Shown: positions 5,577 through 12,102 of the stretch, piece after piece | Layout of the letters: each line of letters starts with the position of its first letter | Numbering within the stretch: the first letter of the stretch is position 1 | Source: JAUVXJ01 sp964577995 | GTDB lineage: Bacteria > Chloroflexota > Anaerolineae > UBA7937 > B3-Chlor | Direction: 5' to 3' | Length of the DNA stretch: 15,118 nt | NCBI GenBank assembly: GCA_964577995.1 | Contig: CAZOBP010000058.1 | Coordinates: 1-15,118 of the forward strand | Notes under the pieces: model-generated | Database searches by the model: none | What the model was told of the DNA's origin: nothing | What the model saw: only the letters and a program-made list of their open reading frames with translations | Program-made: the position numbers and the translations under genes

Positions 5577-6638
5577 TGCACCCCTCACCCGACCATACAC
5601 CCTCGTCCCCAGCCAGTACAAGACAGGCGAGTACACGCACTCGTAGCTCGGCGAGTACCGCACCACCCCGCCCCCGAAGCCACGCTTGAAGCGATAGACC
5701 CCCCACAGGCCGCCTCGCTTCAGGACCTCCTCCATGTCCTCTTCGTCCTCGCCGGCCTCGTCGGGGATGCCCCACAGGTCGTAGCTGGTGCAGCCGCGCT
5801 CCTTGGCCCACACCATGGCCCGCCACTGGAGCAGATGGTTGGGCATCAGGTTGCGGTGCCTGTCCGAAGAGGCACCGTACAGATAGTAGGCGGTGGAGCC
5901 AAAGGCGAAGGCCATCAATCCGCCCAGGGGTTCATCGCCATGGTAGGCCAGAAAGAGCCTGGCTTGGTCCTGAGCAACAAAGGTTCGCCACGCCTCGAGG
6001 TAGTACTGCACGTCGTGGATGCCGAAGGCGGCTCGTTCCCGCGTCTCCTCCATCAAGCCGTGGAAAAGAGAGACGTCGTTCTCGCCCCCCTCGCGCACCG
6101 TCACGCCCTTGCGTTCGGCCAACCGGACGTTGTAACGGGTCTTGGACTTCATCTGCGAGAGGATCTCTTCCTCTTCCCCCTCCAGGCTGACCACGATGGT
6201 CGTCCGAGGCTGGATCGCCTGATCGGAGGCTCTGAAGCCCTCCTCGGTGAAGAGTTGAGACAGAGGAAACTCCCCCTCCCAGTCCGGCTCGATCATGAGG
6301 AAGGTGACGCCCCTCTCTCGGCCGAAGTCGCCCAGCATCCGCAGCAGCCGCGCCCAGGTCTCCTCATCGTCGGGTCTGGCCACAGGGCCCTTGGGCACGT
6401 AGGCCAGGCTCCCCAGCGGCAAACGCCGGATCAGTACCTGGGCCAGCCCCTTTAGCTCGTGGCCGCCGGCGTCCCACACCGCCAACCGCTCCGTATCCCA
6501 ACCAAAGCGACCCTTGAACTCGCCCCAGCCCCACGACTGGAGAAGGTGACCTCCCCTGCTCAGGACGAACCCATCCCACTCCTCCCTGGCGGGAGCCTGG
6601 ATCTCACTTGGGGCTATCTGAGCGTGATCTCTGCCCAC
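5574..6638 (-). CDS. FemAB-family aminoacyl transferase (peptidoglycan bridge formation)
   Basis: A 354-residue protein of the FemA/FemB/FemX family. Members have two GNAT-like domains and transfer amino acids from aminoacyl-tRNA to the lipid-linked peptidoglycan precursor at the inner face of the membrane. Family signatures include the N-terminal HLLQSWGWGEFKGRFGW (residues 31-47), LAYVPKGPV (about 78-86), the conserved KSKTRYNVRLAERKGV (164-179), AYYLYGASSDRHRNLMPNHL, and SYDLWGIPDE before the C-terminal YRFKRGFGGG and VVRYSPSY block. The start is a GTG at 6638-6636 with a GGAAAGG ribosome site. The actual substrate is unproven, because many homologs outside Firmicutes modify other acceptors. 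Detached copies of its last 30 or so codons occur at 4606-4487 and 3053-2985. It is transcribed divergently from nuoA. Confidence 0.88.
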   Translation of the reverse strand: MGRDHAQIAPSEIQAPAREEWDGFVLSRGGHLLQSWGWGEFKGRFGWDTERLAVWDAGGHELKGLAQVLIRRLPLGSLAYVPKGPVARPDDEETWARLLRMLGDFGRERGVTFLMIEPDWEGEFPLSQLFTEEGFRASDQAIQPRTTIVVSLEGEEEEILSQMKSKTRYNVRLAERKGVTVREGGENDVSLFHGLMEETRERAAFGIHDVQYYLEAWRTFVAQDQARLFLAYHGDEPLGGLMAFAFGSTAYYLYGASSDRHRNLMPNHLLQWRAMVWAKERGCTSYDLWGIPDEAGEDEEDMEEVLKRGGLWGVYRFKRGFGGGVVRYSPSYECVYSPVLYWLGTRVYGRVRGA

Positions 6639-6666
6639 TTGCCTTTCCCCCGACGATGGGTATAAT
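6639..6666 (+). promoter_or_regulatory. Possible upstream promoter for the nuo operon
   Basis: TTGCCT (6639-6644) and a consensus TATAAT (6661-6666) are 16 bases apart, facing nuoA. The -10 is perfect but the -35 is weaker than that of the promoter at 6714-6742. The resulting leader would be about 195 bases. The same AT-rich patch read backwards also offers a -10-like TATTAT for femAB. Confidence 0.3.
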
Positions 6667-6691
6667 ATTCGCGTTGTGTACCTTGCTACCG

Positions 6692-6721
6692 ATTATATGC
6701 AGTCTCCCGCTTCTTGACCAA
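6692..6721 (-). promoter_or_regulatory. Possible femAB promoter
   Basis: On the minus strand TTGGTC (6721-6716) precedes a consensus TATAAT (6697-6692) by 18 bases. The leader to the GTG start would be about 47 bases. The -35 overlaps the -35 of the opposing nuo promoter, so the two would compete for RNA polymerase. Confidence 0.3.
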
Positions 6722-6742
6722 AGACCCAACCGAGGCTACAAT
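6714..6742 (+). promoter_or_regulatory. Main predicted promoter of the nuo operon
   Basis: TTGACC (6714-6719) and TACAAT (6737-6742) are separated by exactly 17 bases, the best sigma70-like promoter in the window. Transcription would start near 6749, leaving a leader of about 119 bases before the nuoA GTG. The leader holds an imperfect direct repeat, AGGCCAGTTGG (6769-6779) and AGGCCTGTTGG (6804-6814), of unknown meaning. Confidence 0.6.
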
Positions 6743-6867
6743 CTAACGTGTGTGGCTGGGATGGTGGTAGGCCAGTTGGACAAGCATAGATACGCCCCGA
6801 GAGAGGCCTGTTGGTCGGCAGACAAGGGTACATCGGCAAAGGGGCTATTCGCAAGGAGGTAGTATCT

Positions 6868-7221
6868 GTGACAGATTACGCGCTCATCGGGCTGCTCCTG
6901 GTCGTAGCCGCCATTTTTCCCCTGGTTGCCTTGTTTCTCGCCTTTCTCCTCCGCCCTAGGAAGCCAGCCCCAGTCAAGAAATCCATCTACGAATGCGGTC
7001 TCGAAACCGTCGGCGAGACGTGGGTACGCTTCAGGGTCCAGTACTACATCTACGCCCTGATCTTCCTCGTCTTCGATGTGGAGACCGTTTTTCTTTACCC
7101 CTGGGCCGTGGCGTACGGCCAACTCGGTCTCTTCGCCCTGGTGGAGATGTTTCTCTTCCTCATGGTTCTGCTGGGTGGCCTCGTCTACGCCTGGCGCAAG
7201 GGCGCCCTGGAGTGGGTGTAG
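6868..7221 (+). CDS. nuoA: NADH-quinone oxidoreductase subunit A
   Basis: A 117-residue membrane subunit of complex I that helps join the peripheral arm to the membrane arm beside the quinone site. Three transmembrane helices are visible: residues about 5-27, 60-82 and 88-110. The family signature KKSIYECGLETVGETWVRF, with the conserved E-C-G loop, and FRVQYYIYALIFLVFDVETVFL are intact. The start is a GTG at 6868-6870 with AAGGAGGT 7 bases upstream. The frame extends back to 6811, but those residues do not look like NuoA. This is the first gene of the operon, 48 bases ahead of nuoB. Confidence 0.95.
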   Translation: MTDYALIGLLLVVAAIFPLVALFLAFLLRPRKPAPVKKSIYECGLETVGETWVRFRVQYYIYALIFLVFDVETVFLYPWAVAYGQLGLFALVEMFLFLMVLLGGLVYAWRKGALEWV

Positions 7222-7269
7222 CCGCTAGGCCATGGTGAGCAGAAACCAGGGCCAGGAAAGGGAGTGGAA

Positions 7270-7851
7270 ATGACCCAACAAGACATGGTGCCTCCAGAGT
7301 TGCAGCGGAACGTGCTCATCACGCCCGTCGATTGGATCTACAACCTCGGGCGGGCCGGATCTGTGTGGCCTACGATGTTCGGCCTGGCCTGCTGCGCTTT
7401 CGAGATGATCGTGACCCTCACCTCGCGGTACGACCTGGCCCGTTTCGGCATGGAGTTCATGCGTGCCTCACCTCGACAAACGGAACTGATGATCATCTCC
7501 GGCACAGTCACCAAGAAGATGGCTCCCCAGGTGGTCCGTCTGTACGACCAGATGCCCGAGCCGAAGTACGTTCTGGCCATGGGCGCTTGTGCCATCTCCG
7601 GAGGTCCGTTCAAGGATGGCTACAATGTTGTACCAGGCATAGACAAGTACCTGCCCGTGGACGTATACGTGCCCGGTTGCCCGCCCAGGCCGGAGAGCTT
7701 GCTGGATGGCGTGTTCAAGCTACACCAGAAGATGAGAAACGAGACCATCCGCACCTCCCCCTGGTATCGCAAAGGCGTGGAGCGCGAGCTGCCCGTCCCC
7801 GAGTACGGACCCCAGGGCCTGGTGCTGCCGAAAGGGGAGAAGAGCGCATGA
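7270..7851 (+). CDS. nuoB: NADH-quinone oxidoreductase subunit B (cluster N2 ligand)
   Basis: A 193-residue peripheral subunit that binds the terminal 4Fe-4S cluster N2 and hands electrons to quinone. The four ligand cysteines are present: the tandem pair C41-C42 in FGLACCAFEM, C107 in GACAISGG and C137 in VPGCPPRPE. The start is the ATG at 7270 with a GGGAG ribosome site 5 bases upstream; a GTG two codons earlier sits too close to that site. The TGA overlaps the nuoC ATG as ATGA, which couples their translation. Length and motifs are ordinary for the family. Confidence 0.97.
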   Translation: MTQQDMVPPELQRNVLITPVDWIYNLGRAGSVWPTMFGLACCAFEMIVTLTSRYDLARFGMEFMRASPRQTELMIISGTVTKKMAPQVVRLYDQMPEPKYVLAMGACAISGGPFKDGYNVVPGIDKYLPVDVYVPGCPPRPESLLDGVFKLHQKMRNETIRTSPWYRKGVERELPVPEYGPQGLVLPKGEKSA

Positions 7852-8306
7852 GCACCAGAGATCTCTTTGACACCCTGACGGCGAAGCTCCCGCAGTTCGA
7901 GCTCGAGTACCTTGAAGGCAAAGATCCCGCCATCCTGGTCAGAGCAGAACACCTCCTGGGGTTGGCCCTGTACCTGCGGGATGAGGGCGGCTACGACTAC
8001 TGTGCCTCCATCACCGGAGTCGACTACGAGGATCGCTTTGAGGTCGTTTATCACCTCTGCTCGATGAAGGAGCAAGGTCCGCCGGTCGTTTTGAAGGTGC
8101 ACGCCCCGAGGGAGAACCCCGAGGTCCCTTCGGTGGTTGCCATCTGGTCTGGCGCAGACTGGCAGGAGCGAGAGGTGTGGGACCTGATGGGTGTTCGCTT
8201 CTCCGGCCACCCCAATCTGAAGCGCATCCTGATGTGGGAGGGGTTCGAGGGCCATCCCTTGAGAAAAGACTACCCCGGCCCCGTAGACGAGTACACGTTC
8301 AGCTAG
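7848..8306 (+). CDS. nuoC: NADH-quinone oxidoreductase subunit C (30 kDa)
   Basis: A 152-residue peripheral subunit that packs against NuoD. The 30-kDa signature is clear: EREVWDLMGVRFSGHPNLKR at about residues 109-128, followed by a Gly-His-Pro-Leu-Arg-Lys-Asp-Tyr-Pro block at 139-147. The protein is compact for NuoC, with little N-terminal extension. It is separate from NuoD, unlike the fused NuoCD of Escherichia coli. The ATG overlaps the nuoB stop by four bases, and GGGGAG lies 8 bases upstream. NuoD follows after 21 bases. Confidence 0.95.
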   Translation: MSTRDLFDTLTAKLPQFELEYLEGKDPAILVRAEHLLGLALYLRDEGGYDYCASITGVDYEDRFEVVYHLCSMKEQGPPVVLKVHAPRENPEVPSVVAIWSGADWQEREVWDLMGVRFSGHPNLKRILMWEGFEGHPLRKDYPGPVDEYTFS

Positions 8307-8327
8307 CATCTAGCGGAGAACGAGAGC

Positions 8328-9434
8328 ATGACCGAGTTGAAGACCGAGACCGTCACCATCAACATGGGACCGCAGCACCCCAGCACACATGGTGTGTTTC
8401 GCCTGATTCTCACCGTGGATGGGGAGACTGTTGTCGACGTGGAGCCGGTGGTGGGCTATCTGCACCGCAATCACGAGAAGATCGGCGAGAAGAACAACTG
8501 GATACAGAACACCCCCTTCACCGATCGGCTGGACTACATCAGCCCCATGTCCAACGAGTTTGCCTACGTCCTGGCCGTGGAAAAACTGGCCGAGATCGAG
8601 CCTCCGGAGCGAGCGAAGTACATCCGCATCATCATGGTAGAGTTGAACCGCATCGTCAACCACATGGTGGCCATCGGCTTCTTGATGAATGAGCTGGGCT
8701 GCTTCTTCACACCCATGTTCTACTGCCTCAGGTGGCGGGAGATGGTCGTGGACATGTGGGAGATGACGGCTGGGTCCCGCATGATGCCCAACTACTTCTG
8801 GATCGGCGGGGTGGCAGCGGACCTGCCGCCAGCGTTCCTGCCCCAGTGCAGGGAGTTCGTGGACGCCCTGCCGGGATTCATAGACGAGTTGGAGCGCTTG
8901 ATCACGGACAACGAGATCATGCAGATGCGGTGCAAGGACGTAGGTGTCCTGCCTCCGGACGTGGCTATCGCCTACGGCTGCACCGGGCCTTTGCTCCGAG
9001 CCTCGGGGGTACCCTACGATATCCGCCGGGCTGAGCCCTATTCCATCTACGACCGTTTCGATTTCGACATCGCGGTGGGCACGGTCGGAGATGTCTACGA
9101 CCGCTACCTGGTGCGCATCGCCGAGATGCGGCAGAGTGTGAGAATCCTGGAGCAGGCCCTCAGGGACCTCCCGGAGGGCGAAACCTCAACCCCCAAGAAG
9201 AAGAAGTTCGTGGCTCCTGTGGGTGACGTGTACCACCGCATCGAAGCGCCCAAGGGGGAGCTGGGCTTCTACCTGGTGAGCGACGGCGAGACGAGCCCCT
9301 ACCGCTACAAGATCCGGGCTCCCAGCTTCGTGAACTTGCAGGCGCTGCCCTATATGTGCAGAGGTGGAAAGATAGCCGACGTGGTCGTCGTCATCGGCAG
9401 CATCGACCTCACCATGGGTGAGGTGGATAGATAG
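8328..9434 (+). CDS. nuoD: NADH-quinone oxidoreductase subunit D (49 kDa, quinone site)
   Basis: A 368-residue subunit related to the large subunit of NiFe hydrogenases, which forms the quinone head-group site with NuoB. The N-terminal GPQHPSTHG places a histidine at residue 21, and a tyrosine lies at 70 in FTDRLDYISPM. Their 49-residue spacing equals that of the quinone-binding His38 and Tyr87 of the Thermus homolog. The hydrogenase metal cysteines are not conserved, as expected. The GYLHRNHEKIGE block differs from the common GYLHRGxEK but is otherwise normal, and the C-terminus LTMGEVDR is typical. The ATG at 8328 has a GGAG site 9 bases upstream. The next gene is nuoH, not nuoE. Confidence 0.97.
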   Translation: MTELKTETVTINMGPQHPSTHGVFRLILTVDGETVVDVEPVVGYLHRNHEKIGEKNNWIQNTPFTDRLDYISPMSNEFAYVLAVEKLAEIEPPERAKYIRIIMVELNRIVNHMVAIGFLMNELGCFFTPMFYCLRWREMVVDMWEMTAGSRMMPNYFWIGGVAADLPPAFLPQCREFVDALPGFIDELERLITDNEIMQMRCKDVGVLPPDVAIAYGCTGPLLRASGVPYDIRRAEPYSIYDRFDFDIAVGTVGDVYDRYLVRIAEMRQSVRILEQALRDLPEGETSTPKKKKFVAPVGDVYHRIEAPKGELGFYLVSDGETSPYRYKIRAPSFVNLQALPYMCRGGKIADVVVVIGSIDLTMGEVDR

Positions 9435-9448
9435 AGTAGGAGCGGCTT

Positions 9449-10654
9449 ATGGAGTCAATCCAGGGCATACTGGAGTTCGTGGACCAGATCTTCGTCAACA
9501 TGAGCTTCTGGCTCTCCTCCCAGTTGGCGAACTTCCTGCCTGAGTGGGGCGTGACTCTGGTCATGATGTTCGCTACGGTCCTCGTGCTCATCTTCTTCGG
9601 CCTCGGATCCATCATCTGGATCAACGTGTTCGAACGCAAGGTCATCGGCCGTTTCCAGGATAGGTACGGGCCCAACCGCTTCGGACCGTGGGGACTGCTA
9701 CAATGTGTAGCCGACATGGTCAAGCTGCTAACCAAGGAGGACATCACCCCCACCCAGGCTGACCGCCTGGTCTACAACCTCGCCGTGATCGTGCCCATTG
9801 TCCCCACCTTTCTCATCTTGGCCGTCCTGCCCTTCGGCCGCGGAATGGTGGCCGCCGATCTCAGCATCGGGTTTCTGTACATCGTGGCCGTCGGCTCTCT
9901 GGGCACCATCGGCATCTTCATGGCGAGCTGGAGCTCCCGGAACAAGTACGCCATGCTGTCGGGACTGCGCACCGTGGCCCAGATGATCAGCTACGAGATA
10001 CCCATGGTCCTCTCCGTGGTGGGCGTGCTCCTGCTGGTGGGCTCGCTATCCATGGTTTCCATCGTGGAAGCGCAGAGCCAGTGGCGTCTGCCTTTCGTCG
10101 TGTTGCAGCCTCTGGCCTTCGTTCTCTATTTCACCGCTGCCATGGCCGAGGTGAACCGCTCCCCCTTCGACCTGCCCGAGGGGGAATCCGAGATCGTGGC
10201 CGGGTACCACATCGAGTATGGTGGCATCAAGTTCGCCATGTTCCTATTGGCGGAGTACATCAATGCCTTCAGTATCTGCGGCATCGCCACCACCGTATTC
10301 CTGGGAGGATGGCAGGGCCCCATACTGCCGTCCTGGGCCTGGTTCTTCATCAAGGCCTACTTCCTCTACGTTGTCCTCATCTGGCTGCGAGGCACGCTGC
10401 CGCGCTTGCGGGTTGACCAGTTGATGAACTTCGCCTGGAAGACGCTCGTGCCTCTAGCCCTGGCCAATCTCATGATCACCGCTCTCGTCGCCAAGCTCGT
10501 CCCTCACAACAGTCTAGTCGGGGCCATGGCCTTCCTGGCAGCTAACGTGGTGATGATCGTGGGTATAGCCCTCGTGAAGTACCCACGCTGGAAGAGAGAG
10601 AAGCGCGAGGTAGTGTTGGTGCCCAGGACCGCGACACCGCAGGCCAAGAGTTGA
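9449..10654 (+). CDS. nuoH: NADH-quinone oxidoreductase subunit H
   Basis: A 401-residue membrane subunit that forms the floor of the quinone chamber and the first proton half-channel. About eight to nine hydrophobic helices are visible. Family blocks are ERKVIGRFQDRYGPNRFG (about residues 62-79), AEVNRSPFDLPEGESEIVAG with its conserved acidic loop, HIEYGGIKFAMFLLAEY, and RLRVDQLMNFAWKTLVP. It is somewhat longer than the roughly 325-residue E. coli subunit, mainly through its N-terminal segment and a basic tail (KREKREVVLVPRT). The start is the ATG at 9449 with AGGAG 6 bases upstream, 14 bases after nuoD. In 14-subunit operons nuoEFG usually sits between D and H. Confidence 0.96.
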   Translation: MESIQGILEFVDQIFVNMSFWLSSQLANFLPEWGVTLVMMFATVLVLIFFGLGSIIWINVFERKVIGRFQDRYGPNRFGPWGLLQCVADMVKLLTKEDITPTQADRLVYNLAVIVPIVPTFLILAVLPFGRGMVAADLSIGFLYIVAVGSLGTIGIFMASWSSRNKYAMLSGLRTVAQMISYEIPMVLSVVGVLLLVGSLSMVSIVEAQSQWRLPFVVLQPLAFVLYFTAAMAEVNRSPFDLPEGESEIVAGYHIEYGGIKFAMFLLAEYINAFSICGIATTVFLGGWQGPILPSWAWFFIKAYFLYVVLIWLRGTLPRLRVDQLMNFAWKTLVPLALANLMITALVAKLVPHNSLVGAMAFLAANVVMIVGIALVKYPRWKREKREVVLVPRTATPQAKS

Positions 10655-10685
10655 CAGCCTCGAAGAACAGAGAAGGACTGAGACT

Positions 10686-11237
10686 ATGCTCGGTATAGGA
10701 ATACTCAAAGGCATGTCGGTCACCCTCAGACGCTTCGTAGACACCTACGTGGGCGACCTGAGGCACTTTCCGAGGAGATACGCCTCGGGCCAGGTGTACA
10801 AACGCATGGGGATCACCGAACGTGGCGCCTTCACTATCCAGTACCCCGAGCAGCAAGTGCCCATGTTCCCCCGCTACCGTGGCCCACTGATGATGCTCAC
10901 CGACCCCGAGAAAGGCATCACCAAGTGCATCGCCTGCGGGCAGTGTGAGCGCACCTGTCCCACGGAGAGCATCAAGGTCTCGGCGGCGGAAGAGAAGGTC
11001 CAGGATCAGAGGGTGCCCGAGTCTTACGAGTATGACATGAACACGTGCATGTTCTGCGGTTTCTGCGTGCAGATCTGCCCGACCGGGGCCCTGGCCCACT
11101 CTCCTCTGCTGGAGGTGGGTGCCTACGAGAAAGGCGAGGCCCTCATCCTCAACCTGGAGCGAATGCTGGAACTGGGCCGCGAGTACGCCCCCGACGGGGT
11201 TTGGCCCGCCGAGGAGAAGGAGGCAGTGGCGTCATGA
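10686..11237 (+). CDS. nuoI: NADH-quinone oxidoreductase subunit I (two 4Fe-4S)
   Basis: A 183-residue peripheral subunit carrying clusters N6a and N6b, which pass electrons to N2. Two complete ferredoxin motifs are visible: C81, C84, C87 and C91 in CIACGQCERTCP, and C121, C124, C127 and C131 in CMFCGFCVQICP. The N-terminus has the amphipathic segment that sits against the membrane. The ATG at 10686 has AAGGA 8 bases upstream, and the TGA overlaps the nuoJ ATG as ATGA. In a complex without NuoEFG this is the outermost iron-sulfur subunit, and so the likely docking face for an alternative electron donor. Confidence 0.97.
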   Translation: MLGIGILKGMSVTLRRFVDTYVGDLRHFPRRYASGQVYKRMGITERGAFTIQYPEQQVPMFPRYRGPLMMLTDPEKGITKCIACGQCERTCPTESIKVSAAEEKVQDQRVPESYEYDMNTCMFCGFCVQICPTGALAHSPLLEVGAYEKGEALILNLERMLELGREYAPDGVWPAEEKEAVAS

Positions 11238-11740
11238 CCCTCATGCAGCTTGTCTTTCTGATCCTTGCCGTCGCTGCTATAGGCTCCGCCATCGGAGTGG
11301 TTGCCAGCAAGAACATCTTCTACAGCGCGCTGTTCCTCATACTCTGTCTGTTCATGGTGGCTGGCTTCTACGTCCTCCTGGAGGCTCCCTTCCTGGCGGC
11401 CGTCCAGGTGTTGATCTACGTGGGGGCCATCGCCGTCCTGATCATCTTCTCCCTGATGCTCACCGAGAAGCTGATGAGCAAGGAGGCGCGCGCCTGGAAC
11501 GAGCAGTGGTGGGTGGCCCTTCTGGTGGCCGTTTGCCTGGCGGCGGTCCTGCTCTACGTCGTGGTGACCGCCAACTGGCAGGTATCAGATGCGCCTGCCA
11601 TCCCCGATGCCATTGCCGCGCTGGGTAAGACCCTGATGGGCACCTACGTCCTTCCTTTCGAGGTCGCTTCCGTGCTACTGCTCATGGCCCTCATCGGCTC
11701 GATAGTCATCGCGCGTGAGGAGAAGGAAGAGAAGGAATAA
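11234..11740 (+). CDS. nuoJ: NADH-quinone oxidoreductase subunit J
   Basis: A 168-residue membrane subunit with five predicted helices, placed between NuoA/H and NuoK. The conserved third helix, QVLIYVGAIAVLIIFSLML, is intact; it contains the region that becomes a pi-bulge in solved structures and gates proton transfer. The protein ends in a charged tail, REEKEEKE. The start ATG at 11234 overlaps the nuoI stop codon, and nuoK follows after 12 bases. Length is close to that of E. coli NuoJ. Confidence 0.95.
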   Translation: MTLMQLVFLILAVAAIGSAIGVVASKNIFYSALFLILCLFMVAGFYVLLEAPFLAAVQVLIYVGAIAVLIIFSLMLTEKLMSKEARAWNEQWWVALLVAVCLAAVLLYVVVTANWQVSDAPAIPDAIAALGKTLMGTYVLPFEVASVLLLMALIGSIVIAREEKEEKE

Positions 11741-11752
11741 GGAGCTAGAGCT

Positions 11753-12061
11753 ATGATACCCTTGAGCTGGTACCTGATCGTAGCCGCCATCCTCTTCTGC
11801 ATTGGCCTGTACGGAGCTCTGGCCAGGCGAAACGCTATCGGCGTGCTGATGGGTATCGAGTTGATGCTCAATGCCGTCAACATCAACCTCATCGCCTTCT
11901 GGCGGTACATCACGCCCGACATCTTGACCGGCCAGGTATTCGCGGTTTTCGTGATCACCGTCGCCGCCGCGGAGGCAGCTATCGGGCTAGCCCTGATCAT
12001 CTCCATCTTCCGCAACCGGCAAACCGTCGTCGTCGAAGACGTAGACATGATGAAGTTCTGA
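11753..12061 (+). CDS. nuoK: NADH-quinone oxidoreductase subunit K
   Basis: A 102-residue, three-helix membrane subunit homologous to MrpC of cation antiporters. It carries the two buried glutamates needed for proton transfer: E36 in GIELMLNAVN, at the same number as in E. coli, and E74 in AAAEAAIGLAL, equivalent to E72. The ATG at 11753 has AAGGAG about 8 bases upstream. NuoL begins 41 bases after the stop, the widest gap in the second half of the operon. No promoter stands out there. Confidence 0.96.
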   Translation: MIPLSWYLIVAAILFCIGLYGALARRNAIGVLMGIELMLNAVNINLIAFWRYITPDILTGQVFAVFVITVAAAEAAIGLALIISIFRNRQTVVVEDVDMMKF

Positions 12062-12102
12062 GGCATCGCCTGGTAGTGAGATAGCTGGGCAAAGAGGTGA
12101 CA

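Noticed and set aside
5835..6455. Plus-strand open frame of 206 residues across the FemAB-family gene
   Set aside because: It lies wholly antisense to a gene with strong family signatures, and its His/Gly/Gln-rich composition is that of a reversed coding strand.
7332..7847. Upstream extension of the nuoC frame through nuoB
   Set aside because: NuoC homology begins at the ATG at 7848, which overlaps the nuoB stop as ATGA. The earlier part reads as an out-of-frame shadow of nuoB.
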